In this document: positions 15,771 through 29,464 of the stretch, piece after piece
Numbering within the stretch: the first letter of the stretch is position 1
Layout of the letters: each line of letters begins with the position of its first letter
From: Oasisia sp. SBJ-2009
Taxonomy: Eukaryota > Annelida > Polychaeta > Sabellida > Siboglinidae
Direction: 5' to 3'
Assembly: GCA_964017155.1 (NCBI GenBank)
Contig: OZ024857.1
Location: 39,464,141 to 39,528,140, forward strand
Length of the DNA stretch: 64,000 bases
Notes under the pieces: model-generated
What the model was told of the DNA's origin: nothing
Databases searched by the model: none
The model's input: the letters and a program-made list of their open reading frames with translations, nothing else
Translations under genes and position numbers: made by a program

Positions 15771-18439
15771 AATACAGCAGTGGGACATGTCTGTGGTCAA
15801 GCACCAACTTCCACTATTAAATTTGATAATACAGCTGGGTGGTGACACAGATGATGGCTGAGAATGAACTGTTCACAATGACATAGCAACAGTGAGACAA
15901 TGTCAAGACTTGTGGTGACACACACTTACAGCTGCCAGTGTTTCCCCTGAGTAAGACAATGGGTGAGGTGTTACTGGTAGGATGGGCTGAGTGACGTTAT
16001 GTTGGTCTGGAGGCATGGCTCCTCAGAACTATTTTTAAAACTACCTTCAAAATGGTTCATTCTGCAGTGTCTTTTTATTTTTAACCTATTCTCTGTTATA
16101 TAGAGGGGAATCAAATGCATAACTGCAACATGCAGTATATAAATATGTCTATTGCCGGAAATAGCTATGAGGTGGCAATTGTGGCATATTCTGTACGAGG
16201 TGGCTTAGAAAAACAGTGAGATGGCCCACCTTGCTCATCATATAGCAGGGGAAACACTGGTTGCAAATGAAAAAAATATATATATATAACATCGATGACT
16301 AACCAACCCACAGCAGCTAGAAGGATACCACCTATTAACATAAACTAATTTACCAGAATAAACACTTAAATGATGTAATTATTGTTAGTATTAATTGTTA
16401 GCATAATGCCACCTAATATTCTCTGGCTTGTGCACTGAACCGTAGCGCTTGTTGTATTAACAACAACTCGTCTTTGCAAGTAATAGTTTAACTTCCTGTT
16501 CTGTCCACCTTCTTCATTGTATAAACACTGGGACATACTCTACAGTGAAGTCACATTAACCAATTTCTAACTTACTGAGGAAACACTGATTATTTCACAT
16601 GCATGAGGAATTAGGAATCAGAAACACTCTTGCCTGTCATGTGTCATGCACTCTTTTTACTAGTCCTTCTCATGGTTTATACTTACTGCAGAATTTTACA
16701 TACTGTAACATACATGTGTGCAAGCATGTTTGTGAATATACAAGCCATTAGCCAGAACTGTTAATTTTCCAATTTAATTTTTTTTATTTACATAAAACAT
16801 TTTATACATAAAACCCAGTCATATTTGTGTCAAAGGTTGATTGTGAGTGGCCAAACAATTCTCTGAGATTTGCATTTATTGTATATTAATTTCTATACGG
16901 TATTTGAAAAAAATCATGTTACGGAAGGCCAAAATACTTATTTGAAAATTAAAAACCTGTTATGATTTTTGGATAACCATGATTGGAAAGTAGGTTCCTG
17001 GTTAAAAATCTGGGCATGTGTAGGCATGCATGCACATACGTGCACATATGCAGGCATGTGTGTGCATGTATTCATATCATGGTGTCTGTGTCTGTGTGTG
17101 TATGCGTGTGCAAAAAACTGTGCACGCACGTGTTTGTGCATGAACGTCAAGACTAAATTGTTTACTTTAACTGGTGGCCTACTTCTGTTTGTAACCAGTT
17201 AAGATAGGGCCACAGTATGTCCCGCGGACACGGTCCACTGCTTACCCACAGGTATTTACAGGTGAACTTGTGGTCATATCTGTTTCACCCCTCACCCCCA
17301 AGCAGATCTGTTCATGTGTAAATCACCTACTAGGTACTCATCTTAGGGAGCTGTGTAGGCAGGGTAGTGTGTTATTGAAGGCAATCACTGCCATTGTCTA
17401 ACCTATACATGCGAGTGGATCGTGACAATGAGAAATAAAAAGATTCACACACTGTTAAGTATGATGAGTGTGTATTTGTTAGTTTATGACTCCCACGCAA
17501 CAGGTTCACGTCCTGTCACTCTAACACTGTTGGTGCGGGGTTTAGACAGAATGTCTGGTACAAATAATCCATATTTCGATGCAAAACAGTGCAGTCATCC
17601 AGTCATGGATTCTGCCAAACTGTCAGTCACTCTAAACTATACAAAACACTTCAAATTGGTCACATACTGACAGCATTTGTCTGCGTCATATATCTGGCTA
17701 CTGTGCCTATTTACAGACCATTACAGTATTAAAACATGGAATGCACCTATTAAGGCCATAACCTTGTCAGCTTGCCAAAATCACACAAAATCACGTTATT
17801 ATCACTGTAATAATTGGCAATACAGTGATACCAGTAATCAGTAATCTGCTTAACCTGCTCAATACTTAAGATCATGAACAGAAATAACCATCAAATTCAC
17901 TTATGCATCAGTAATAACATTACGCATAAACAACTTTTTAACAGTTTCTCATAAATCGGTGTACACTGTTGTCCTTGTTCTACAGAAACACGAAGTGACA
18001 CAATTAGAGCCGAGTGTCAGCCGGAAGCAGTGGTCCTTGGTTCTTCAATAGCACCTTTATGTGCTTCCACCAGGCCAAGCTGAATGAGTATCTGATGTTG
18101 GCATGTCACCTGCGTCACAGGTATAACATGTTATCAGATCTAGGCAGGAAAACTACGTCATGAGTACATAAAGCTGATCAGGAAGTGGTGCAGTGTATGT
18201 TTAGTTTGGTTCAGGCACAGTATAACCACCCACAACAGTGCTGCTTCGAGGCTGAGTCACTGGGACATGAATCAAGAGTGCTCTACAGACACAAGACACC
18301 TGCTGGATACTATGATGTCAGAACTTCTTGCTGACTTCTGCTAGCAGGTAGCTGATGCATCTGGCAGGACACAACCTGTCTTTGTGACAGAGGCCAGGTG
18401 CCCACAAGACATCGGGAGGAGACTGGCAAGTGAGACATC
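15771..18439. other. C-D intergenic region
   Basis: Degenerate tail-end words continue to about 15900. Nothing else coding was recognised; a GT/CATG-rich patch lies around 17025-17130. From about 18180 the sequence shows weak similarity to the 5' flanks of B and C (a GACACAAGAC word followed by a TGTCAG-rich stretch), so it is the likely promoter and 5'UTR of gene D. Confidence 0.5.
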
Positions 18440-18965
18440 ATGGCAACTTCAATCACCAGCATCATTCTGGTTATTATTCTAATCTGTCAGCAAACCGACG
18501 GACTATCAATTACTAGTAAGTACTACATGTCTATGAAGTGTTGAGATTAAAAATATAGTAGGTATTGATGTGCACACAAATGAAAACATGAAAACAAGGG
18601 ACATTACAATGCAACCAAAACGAGTTAACATTTAAAGATTGTGATATCATGCACACTTAATGCAGACACAGTCATTATATATTGCATTCTGTATTGTGGG
18701 GCCATTTAAATTTTACAGTTATTGTGATGAATTGCACCTTTCCTACAATTTCTTATTCATGTATACAGGTTAAGGTTTACACGAGGAAGCTACATTAGTA
18801 TGACACTATACTCTCAAATACACAAGATGATTTCTTTACATTAATAAAGTAAAAATACTGTCTGGTAGAGATACTAGTGATATTACTCTATTACTATAAG
18901 GTGAATCCTAGTAATGTAGTAATTGTCAGTGGAATATTTATTTTGCAATGATAATATGAACATGC

Positions 18966-19019
<54 letters not shown>

Positions 19020-20318
19020 GAACTTGAACTAAAGTTGCCATCAAAATCATCGTTTCAAGATGTGGCAGAAAGTTGAGAATAGCTGTGTCAATAATGTGTT
19101 CTCATAGTGAAACAAAAACTACAGTGCAGCAACACAGTATTAATGTGATGTTTTTCTTTTTGTAGACAAGAGTCTCGGCTGTTATCTCAAAGATGGTTCT
19201 TTCTTTACAATGCAATGTAGCAATCCCATGAAGATACACATAGTGAATTCCACACTGGGAACCAGTGCTGCTGAGTGTCTTAATAACAGTAGATGCTGCC
19301 CCTCAAACAACATCTGCACAGTTGAAGCTACATCAGAAAACCTGAAGAACCTGATGCGAGCATGTGATGAAAAACAGGAATGTAGAGTATCTATCAAGAG
19401 ACAACGGTGTCCTGTGGGTTCAAATACCTTCACTGACTTTGAATCTGTCACTTACACTTGTGACACTGCTCAAGGTGAGGTGATAACCCCGTTCAGCTTT
19501 GTTTTGAGTCTAGTTTTCACTATCCTTATAATGGTATATACTTAATGAAACATTATTTTAACCTTGGTACATTGAGTTCATGCACATGTGATGTGTGTAT
19601 GCATATAATGTGCAAGCACATCCACATAATATAAATAAATGCACATGTATATCCTTTATGCAGAGACCCGTCCACCCATCATTTGGACAGTTAAAACTCA
19701 TTGTAGATGGGTAGAAGAAATATCGGCAGACGGGTGCTGGACAAAAATGAAGGAGCAAAAATGGTCTACCAAAATCACAGATATTGTCAGTTATGCTTTG
19801 ATAATAGGTGTCATGTATATGTTTGTACTTTATTTCAGGTCATAAAGCATATCATGTGTGTGTGTGCATGTATGCGTGCGTGTGTGTGTGCATACATACG
19901 TGCATGTGTGTGCAGGACTCAACGTATGTGTGCATTTGTATGTGTTTCAGTTAGTATGTCGGTGTGTATATGTATATGAAATGATTCGGTGAGTTATTCA
20001 ACAGTACTCTTAAATATGGACAACAACAATAATTGTGTGACCTGAGAACACCATTCAGATTAGGGTACTGTTGTAGCCACAACCGCAGGAGCTGCCACCA
20101 CAACCATGGAGACCACAGCAGTCACCACAGCTGCAACAACATCAGTGTCAATCACAACAGCAGCTACCACATCAAACCCAACAACAGTTCCTGAGTCGAC
20201 ATCACAGAGCAGCACAGCAGCAGTCGCTACAGACAGCACTGTCACTCCACCTGGTGGTGGCACTGCAAGGCTCACTGTCACAAGCAGCAGTAGCAGCAGT
20301 AGTAGCAGTAGCATCACT

Positions 20319-20415
<97 letters not shown>

Positions 20416-22690
20416 CTACTCAAGGTACTGGTGAAGTGAGCAGCACAACCAGCAGTGACAGCAGCCAAGCATTGCCTGCAGCAGGTTCTACAGGCACCAC
20501 AAGCAGTGCTGGTACGATTACAGTCTGTTTAGAGCAGTTTGAAACTCACATGTTCTTCATTTCATGTAAACATATAATGGGGTTTTCACCAGATAATACA
20601 TAGCGTCTTTACTTTAACACTTCTTTCACTTCCTATATTTTATCAAAACTTTCTCTAGAATAAAAAATCAGGAATTAATTTTTTCTGTGGCCTTAAGTGG
20701 CAATGCAAGTATATTAGGCCAATGTATTAATGAAATATCACAAATCACTACCAAATAATATTCACTGTTATGCAGGATGGGAAGTTTACATAATTAAACA
20801 ATCACAGTGGATCACCAAATTCCTGCCAAGCTTGAACATTATATACATGTTTACTTTTAACTGATGTCTTACAATTTACATTAAACCAATTGTTGTGAAC
20901 CAGCTGTAAAGATCTATAAATGTTAATGCTGTAACAAATATTGTTGTAGAAAGTCCCGTTGTCTTGTGTCTATGTTCAATTGTTTTACCTGACTGATTGG
21001 TGACACAATAACTAAGGTAAACATCGAGCCCTCAAAGATGTATCTGACAATGCAAAACCAACACTAGCCTTTTTTTTTATATAAGTCTACTTTTCAACAT
21101 GCAAGCTTTCCTAGTATGAGTATGGTAATAATTATGAATGTTCATAATAGGGATGTTTCAATATGTCTGATACAAATGTGTCAGTGTCACTGTGTTGTTG
21201 TTGTTGTTGTTGCAGCTCTCATAGCTGGTCTGGTGACAGCAGCTTGTGTTGTAATCATCGCTGCTGTCTTAGTCGTCTTAGTCTACAGAAGGGGGTGAGT
21301 GATTGTAATCTAACAACTTGATATCAGTTCTCACACATAATATTACAGGCATGTTGCTGATAATTCGACTTGGAGAAAACCTATCTGTTTTACGATAAAT
21401 CCTTTATCCTTGGTAACAATAAGGATATAAAATAAAAACACTGTATTTTTGATCCAATCTGTGATCATATTATCACAACTTACAACTTTAATGCAAATTT
21501 CTGTATATACTATGCTATTCCTTAGTTGAACATTTTTAATAACATGTTGTTAATATATTTGTTATGCAACTGAGACTACAGGGAGATTGTACATTTAGTC
21601 TTTCATATGTAATGTACTATTTCGTGTAATCACACATTTGGTACTTGGAGCTCTGAAATATTGTAATTCTGTTTAATTTAGATTTTTTCATTTCTGAATT
21701 ATATGCACTTTCAGACAGAGATAATATCAAAGTAAAGATGAACTTTCATCATGTAACTTTTACAACCACGGGATTCTTAGCCACGTCATTCAAAAAATGA
21801 ACTTGGATAAGTGACTCTTATGTTACCTGATTAGCAAATCACCTACAGGTCCTGTATTGTTGTACAAGTCTTCTAATTCTTGCTGCTCCCCACTGCTTCC
21901 TACAAGCAGCCCCCTCTCTACAACTTTCATATTCCTCTATCTAAAATTAATCTTCACAAATCCTCCTTTTTCCCATTGTCCCGTGGCATTGCTGTCTCTC
22001 TGCCCCTGTTCTCTTTAGTATTCTATCTGCCACCAACCTTAACATATAACCTGCCCTCATCATATAATTCTTACCAAGATTCCGGCTAAGCTACACTGCA
22101 TCTGTCTCTTCCATCAAATGTACAAACTGCAGCTAACATGGCATTATATGTTTATCCACAGGAATAGAGACAGTCACCCTCCAGAAATTGACAAGATGTC
22201 CGTCCAGCCTGCAGCAAACCTCTATGTCACCATGTCGGATGACACACCAGAACAACCTGATGACAACTACGCGTACTGTCGCACCAACACGGTGACAGCT
22301 GTGCCTCCTGCAGGGTGTGTAGTGGTTGAGGCAAACACACCTCCAAATAACACTCCACAGACTGCTTCCGTTGACGACCTCTACAGCAAGCCAAACAAAC
22401 TGAAGAAGCCTGACAAGAAACCCCAGGATGCATCTGACTATGCCTGTGTGTATGGACATGTGAACGGTGACATCGTGGACAATGGGACGACAGGTTCGGG
22501 AAATGGGGAACTGGACTATATAGAGATTGACCACAAAGGGACGGAGGGGGCCATGAGAGATGTGGGTCCACAACCACAGTCAGAGACAGTTATTTATGCT
22601 GAGGTCAAACCAAAGACAACCACTGCTGATTCGACACCACAGGTTGGTGACACTGACGTGTCTATGGTCGAGAATGACCTATACACATAA
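18440..22690 (+). CDS. Gene D: SUEL-lectin-like receptor with polyserine stalk and two ITIM motifs
   Basis: Exons are 18440-18515, 19166-19474, 20077-20511, 21216-21294 and 22162-22690, totalling 1428 nt and 475 residues, unbroken. The order is signal peptide (1-25, ends ICQQTDG); SUEL-like domain (26-128) with CCPSNNIC, CDEKQEC and FESVTYTC; stalk (129-273), very Thr/Ser-rich with over 30 consecutive serines coded by AGC repeats; TM segment ALIAGLVTAACVVIIAAVLV (274-299); and tail (300-475). The tail carries DDLYSKPNK, DYACVYGHV, LDYIEI, VIYAEV and MVENDLYT. Stalk, following intron and TM exon are close to gene A, while the tail is close to gene C. An AT microsatellite (18969-19015) lies in intron 1. 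Acceptor of the TM exon is a TTG repeat plus CAG. Confidence 0.85.
18969..19015. repeat. (AT)n microsatellite
   Basis: A pure AT dinucleotide tract in intron 1 of gene D. Confidence 0.95.
20284..20413 (+). repeat. Coding (AGC)n microsatellite, polyserine
   Basis: AGC/AGT triplets inside the stalk exon of gene D keep frame and code for serine only, broken once by Ile-Thr. Length changes would alter the mucin stalk without disrupting the frame. Confidence 0.95.
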
Positions 22691-25264
22691 ATGTGACACA
22701 ATTCAACATGATGGAGACATAAACATCGAAATTGACCCCTACTCATGATGGTGACATGGATATGGCTCAGAATGACATCTAGTCTCATAGTGACATTTAA
22801 CACAACAGGACAGTGACACAAACAAGGCTGTGGTCAAGAAGGACACTACTCATAGTGACATTTAACACAACAGGATGGTGACAGGCCTATGACCTACTGT
22901 CATTTATCATGTCACAAAATATGCCGCTATGTGTATAACAGTCTGTACCATCTTGTGCATGCATGCATACACAGTTTGCAATTTTATTAGCAGTATCACA
23001 CAAGGCCATTGCTTGACATCAGTTGGTAACTGAGGGTCTGTTGCCCTGTGTTCACCCTCCCATGTGAGTATGCACGAAATAACACAGTCCATTACGGTTG
23101 GCTGATATTACCTTCAAGCAAACCGGTTTTTATCTAAATACAAATGTTCTGTAGAACTGTTAGAGTTCATCTAGGCATCTATAATCTGCATTTATGAACT
23201 GATTGCAAACAATTATCATACCAATTTCTACACTGTGTTTGATAAACTGTTATTATGTTACAAGTGCAAATGTATTTACCTTTACCCTGACACTCTGACC
23301 AGATGGTGTGTGTATATGTTTTATGTAATATGAAGACACTGTTTCAATTTTGATAAATTTTGATCCTAGTGATCATACCAAATCATAGAACTATACATTA
23401 CAAGACTGGCACATTTAAGCACAAGATCACAAGTGGCCCAGGATCAGCTTGGACCAACCAATATTGTTCACACATATTGTACCCAATTTTAATCACATAT
23501 ACATTTATTTCTGCACATTGTTAGTATTTATGTTCCTTTCTTATAATATTTCAATCATCCAAGAGACTGAATACTTTCATATTTTTAATCTACCCTTTTC
23601 ATTCACTAATCCTGCTTGGTAAACTTGAGTTCTACTGCATTCTTTATATTTATAAATGCGTCTATAAATATAATCGTACCTTCTAAAATTTGTTTTCTAC
23701 TACCTGGTCTCATTTAAGCTCCTTCAACTGTTACTAAACCACATTTTACAGTGTTATTTTATAACTAAGGTCTTTCTGTTATGAAATCAGCTTAGTTGCT
23801 AGAAGCTCAGTAATGTGTAGTTTCATATCCATAAAGTGCAAAGTAATTACCCATTAACCCTTGAGCTACCAACACTGTCCCCAGTCACTGGACTGGTTTA
23901 TGTGGAGCAGGTGTCATACAAATCACACAGCCACACATAAAAGAAGGGGAATTCCCACCAGACAGACTTCCTCTTTCAGACAGCCTGGCCTGGCCTGGCC
24001 TGGTCACACATGGCTGACTTCTTGTCATGCATAACTGATCAGCTGGCCACACAAGGTGCTGACTGATCAATACAGCAGTTAGAGTATTCTATAGGCTAAA
24101 ATACCTGTCAATCAATGTATCACAGTCATGATCATTTGTCATGGTAGTCGGGGAGAACTATTTGTTCAGCAAGGAGAGGTCATATTTGTAATGCCCCAAA
24201 ATATGGTAAACATTTCTAAGAATTGGGGGTTCGTTGGTTGGGTTGTCACAAAGTATCGTTATACACGGAAAAAGTGCCACAGTAGCACCATCAAATAAAG
24301 TGAAACATATGTTAATACAAATGGACTCTCATAGCTTTCTGGATTGTGAAATCACAACAAACTACCCCCAGTTTCTACTCCTTTTGCAATAGCTACTACC
24401 ACAAGTAATAATAAACCTTTTATTATAATACCATATTATTATTTTGTATTAGTACTATTGTATGTTCTTCGTATTTGAAATATAGTACTACTAATGTGCT
24501 ACTATTTTTCGTATTGAAATAAAATATTGTATCTTTTATCTATTTGTCTCTATGTCTGACACCATGTATTGGTCATCATTTGTGGGCAGAGGTTTGAACC
24601 TTAGGCTCTATGCATGATGGTTTTTTGACATCACAGCCTGAAGAAACCATCCCCAAATTCCCGGTATAAACTGTGTTCTGCCATTTCCTACCTGTTTGAT
24701 TTCTGTATATCAAATAAAATACACACAGGGTGAGAAAATGTCTGCCTTTTCATTGTCTTGGTGTGCAACAGTTTAGCGAGCCACTGTGCATGTGCTAAGT
24801 GCAGATCCATGTAACACATTCAACAAAAAGTTCATTTTACGGATTTGTTGAAAACTGTATCTATCCAACAGTTGTTTTTGATCAATTATCATGTTTCCCT
24901 TGCAAAACACAACTGTTCTGTCACATATGGACACTCAACCAGCACACAGAGCAACCAGGAAGGTCCTGTGCAAGCAGGAAAAGGAATGTCCTTTATGTAT
25001 CTCTAATCAGCCTGATCAATCAATGACGCACTTCCTAGCTGTTCACTAAAAGGTCCTTAGTACACACAATGACGTCAAGGCCTTACACTGAGAATACCCA
25101 GATCAACCGGAGCTTTGACACAGACAGCTGTGCAGGGGTCTTACAGAGATGTACTTCTAGAAGTGGACTGGAGACCTCTGGAGAAAGGACTAAGTACAGA
25201 CTTCTGAAGACATTGCTGGATAATTCAGTTGAAGCACAGAAGAGACCTGAACAAGAAACGCATA
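22691..25264. other. D-E intergenic region
   Basis: From 22691 to about 22880 there are decayed copies of the tail-end unit (TGACATTTAACACAACAGGA and GACACTACTCATAGTGACA words), like the cleaner array after gene C. A CCTGG repeat lies near 23980-24002. Nothing else coding was recognised. The final 200 bases are presumably the gene E 5'UTR and promoter. Confidence 0.5.
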
Positions 25265-26911
25265 ATGGCAACGTGTGTGACTGAAGTCATCTTTCTTGCT
25301 GTTTTATTTTCAGTTTGTCAACAAACTCTAGCAACAATGGGTAAGTTATACAATCTAATAATATTATAAAAGAGGTGAATTTTATTACATGTACATCAGA
25401 AAATGATTCATAACATGTATTACTGCCAAATAACTTTTCTGCTGGTCATGTGCCATCTATGTTACCGTGGGTGGAAATCTGGTTAAATCAGGTAAAATAC
25501 AGGCTGTAACAGTAGTTTAGGGGGTAAACAAATATGGCATAGTTCACGGTTCACAGCCTTTGCTAAGATACATGTCAGTAACTCATACAGTGTGAGTCAA
25601 GTACTAATGCCACAGAACCAGATTATTTACTGACTGATATAAACATATTGCACATTTATCACAAATCACAATAGCCTTGTATTTGCTTCTTTAGCACGCA
25701 TGTGTGTAAAGAATGCGAATACACCACAGACCTGAGTTGCACATCAGAGCCTGGCTAGTGCTGGTAATACTCCAAGGTTGTTCATGGTGGAGACATAATA
25801 TGACACATGCCAGCACCTCCCAGCAGTCCTATGTCCATAATCCTGAAGATGACACTCGTTTTAGAACCTTGCCAATGTTCCATTGTTTCTACTCCTGTAG
25901 ACTGCTGTTTAAGTTGGAATTTATTTTATTACTTATCTTCCTACTTTTTCAGTGTTTAAAATGTCAGCACAGGAAGTCACATAGCAAACTGGATTAATGG
26001 CCAGACTGATATTTGCATACTAAGTTATAGCTTAGAAATTCCCATAGGAAGTTATAGACAACGTGGTGGTTTCAGACTGCTAATGAAAATAGTATATACA
26101 CATGTGCGCACAAAGTGCTAACACACAAAACCACTGTACATTTTAATTTTAATAAATAAACTGGTAGAGTATTTATAAATAAAAATTCAAAATATTCCAT
26201 TGTATGCAAAAAGCTATTAGCTTTGGCATTTCTTTTACGTACCTTGATATAGGCATGGAATGAGGTGATTGATAACCGATCACATCAGGAGGGATCAAAC
26301 TATTTATTCAATTCAAAATATCATTATCCATTTTAATAGCCAGTATTTGTAATTTTACTATAATATAGTAAGAAAATGTTTGCATGGAAAATGAAATATT
26401 CTAATGTAATTACAGATAACCACCAATCTGCAAATATCTTCCTGTAGAACAGAACAATTTCTATAGCAGGGAAATGTTTCAGGAGAGAACAGGTGGAAGC
26501 AGAAAGTTTGATGTATAAAATATTATGGGAATTTTGGGTAAGCTAAAATTCCCCAGTGAACTTCAATTCATGGATGTTAACACAAAAACAGTTCCTCAAA
26601 ACTTCTAGCTGGGTCAGTTTTCATGTGACATCAGCTGAGAAGTAACACAGAGATTCACCATTGGTGAATTGCCTAAACTAATATTGTTTTCATCAGTGAT
26701 TTATTTAAATATTTTTTTTACCTTATACCGTATTTGATAAAACACCTGTTCAAATGAGAACTAATAATTATGGTTGTACCTTATCTAAAATGTGTTGTAT
26801 TATATATTGCAGTCATGTTTCATAACTATGTCCTTGAAACAGTCTATATAAAATATATGTTTAAGTGCATTATGTACCAATTCAAGCACGTGATTATTAT
26901 TGCCTTGTGCT

Positions 26912-26972
<61 letters not shown>

Positions 26973-29301
26973 TACATAATTTATATATATTTGTGTTTTC
27001 CTGTTTGCAGTGATGACTCGTTGTACAAACCCAGTGATTCCTCCACCAGTGGTACTCAACTGTACAGAACCACAGAAGGTGTATATCACGAATGTGACAT
27101 TAGGAACAAGTGCATGTAAATATCTGACGTGTTGTCCAAATAATAGTGTCTGCTCCACTGATAGCACAACAGAGCACCTTGACTATGTGAAGGGAACTTG
27201 TGATGGAAGACACACATGTAGCATATCTATGGTGAATGGTTGGTGTACTGTGCAAGGTCATGACGGGTCGTCCACTGACTATGAATCAGTGCACTATGTC
27301 TGCAGCAGCATTAACCCAGGTAAGGTGAGACTGAACTGAATTTTGAAGTTTCAAGTTCACCTTAATTTCTTTTGATACAGGCGCATAAAATGATGTTGTT
27401 GGCAGTTTTGTTATACTTCGTCTAACTTACTTAGTGTTATGCTCTCTTGTCAATTACCTTTGCAGCAACACCCACGATCTTACAACCTACTGTGAGAATG
27501 CCACAGGACGAGGCCAACACTGTGGTGACCACCACCAGTGGCAGCACCAGTCAGACTCAGGGCTCCACAGTCAAAGGCCTTGCCAAAGGAGCCAAAAGCC
27601 AGTCAAAAGGTAATCCAATAATGCAACAACAGTCATGAAGTCTTCCTAATAGTCACTTGCTAGCCAGTGTAACCATGATATGTCCACAGTTTTATTATCA
27701 TACATTCAGTAATATGTTTAATTGGCAGTGGTATAAATTTACTGCCAGTACTTTATTTGGACATGTCGAAATGTATAGAATTTTGTAATAATCATCTCAG
27801 GACTTTACAATTTTATGAAATATATTGTTCATGTCTCCAAGATTTGGCTATTTTGTCGTACATTTCAAAAGTTATGCTCCAAAGTAAGATCATTTCTTAC
27901 AAAACTATTTTCTTACCGAAAATTTGCATCAAAGCCTGTCTACAATTACAGTTGCAATGACAACACTGTCAAATGTAAACCTAGATATAAAATCATGTTT
28001 CCAAATGGAGTGGAGAGACTGGATACTATGCCATCTGGTATTGTTGTTGTAGGTGTGATTGCAGGTGTCACCACTGCAGTCCTTTGTCTTATAGTGGCTG
28101 GTGGCATCATAGCCATTGTAGTCTACAAGAGGTAGGTATACTGTCTACAGACACATGTAGTCAGCAACTACTACTGTTTTACTTGGTTAACACATCAACT
28201 GTGCAACATAACAAGAGGAATCCTACATCATCAAATGACCATTGTATTTACTAATAGAAAGACATGTCTAATGGTAAACAAAAACGCTGATTGTGCAACT
28301 CATTCTCAACATGACTGACTGCTTGCCAATTCACCTTTGATGAAACAGTATTTAATTTGTATCATTTATTATTTAATGTATCCTCTTTGTACATCATGTG
28401 TATAGTTGTCAATAATTATTATTTATTAATGGTAAATTACATATATCACAGTTGGATGACTTACAAATCTAGTTAAAGATGAATTAAGAAAGCTTATTAT
28501 CAACTTCTAATGTCATGTTATATTCATGTATTATGTATGACACATAGGCTTAACAGTGCTGCATAACATGACATCTGATTCATCCACAGAACCCGGGGTT
28601 CCAGTGGTAGTCCTAAGACACAGGAACAGTCCATTGACCCTGACGCAAACATCTACGACATCATCGCAGAACCCAATGACAAAACAACCGAGAGTTATGA
28701 CAAAGGCGAGATAATACTGCCCCCTGGCAACACAAACCTGAACCGAGCACTACCAAAACCTTCCTCCGGGGAGGTGAAGAGAACGCCAACGGAGAAGGAC
28801 TACGACTACGCGTATGGACACGTTGTGGCTGGCAGTGGTGAGGAGGTAGACGGTGCACCAGGGCCAGGGAACCAGGACGTCACATATGCGGAGATAGATG
28901 ACAGTGGGGTGGACATGGAATGTGTGTGTTCAGATGACAAGCCCACAGAAGTCACCTACTCTGAGATCAATGAGACATGTGACACGTTGGGAACACAGGG
29001 GGCCACAGATAGCAGGGAGGGCATCGGTGACAAGGTGGATAACACTGGGAATCCTGGTGAGATTGAGGTTGACACATTGGGTGCATCAGCAATGGCTGAC
29101 GACACTATGGGTGACACAGTGGACACTTCTGGTGACACATTAGAAGAGTGTGACATGACAATGGTTAAGAATGACCTTTACTCTGATGACACATTAGAAA
29201 AGAGTGACACAACAACGGTTAAGAATGACCTTTACTCTGGTGATACATTAGAAGAGAGTGATACAACAATGGTTGAGAATGACCTTTACTCAATGAAGTA
29301 G
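25265..29301 (+). CDS. Gene E: SUEL-lectin-like receptor, short stalk, two ITIMs and triplicated C-terminal tyrosine unit
   Basis: Exons are 25265-25340, 27011-27319, 27466-27609, 28053-28131 and 28590-29301, totalling 1320 nt and 439 residues, unbroken. The order is signal peptide (1-25, contains VCQQTLA); SUEL-like domain (26-128) with CCPNNSVC, CDGRHTC and YESVHYVC; a short 48-residue stalk; a divergent TM segment GVIAGVTTAVLCLIVAGGII with Lys-Arg stop-transfer (177-202); and the longest tail of the cluster (203-439). The tail has NIYDIIAEP, DYDYAYGHV, VTYAEI and VTYSEI (both ITIM-type), then three near-identical 18-residue units each ending NDLYS. Proline-rich and acidic stretches separate the motifs. 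An AT microsatellite lies in intron 1 (26914-26967). Function is inferred as for gene C. Confidence 0.85.
26914..26967. repeat. (AT)n microsatellite
   Basis: An AT tract in intron 1 of gene E, close to the lectin exon acceptor. Confidence 0.95.
29138..29298 (+). repeat. In-frame 54-bp tandem repeat coding the NDLYS unit
   Basis: Three copies of an 18-codon unit (GDTLEESDTTMVENDLYS-like) form the end of gene E. The period is a multiple of three, so each copy adds one more C-terminal tyrosine. Confidence 0.9.
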
Positions 29302-29464
29302 CAGTGGGAAACTGTTGTGTATGGACACAGGCACATGACAACAATGACATCACATTCTTGTTGATAATGGTATTATCCAAGCATGACGCTCGATCTGTCA
29401 TTTAATACATGGTCATCTTTCAACCATACTTTCTCTAAGTACTTGTAGAGGCATCTTGGATCTC

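Noticed and set aside
22133..22577. Antisense ORFs of 116-146 residues opposite the gene D tail exon, and similar ones opposite other tails
   Set aside because: Shadows of the real coding strand; no motif, start context or splice structure supports them.
25069..25284. 71-residue ORF just upstream of gene E overlapping its start
   Set aside because: It is out of frame with the gene E leader and lies in the presumed 5'UTR. No paralogue has an equivalent ORF.
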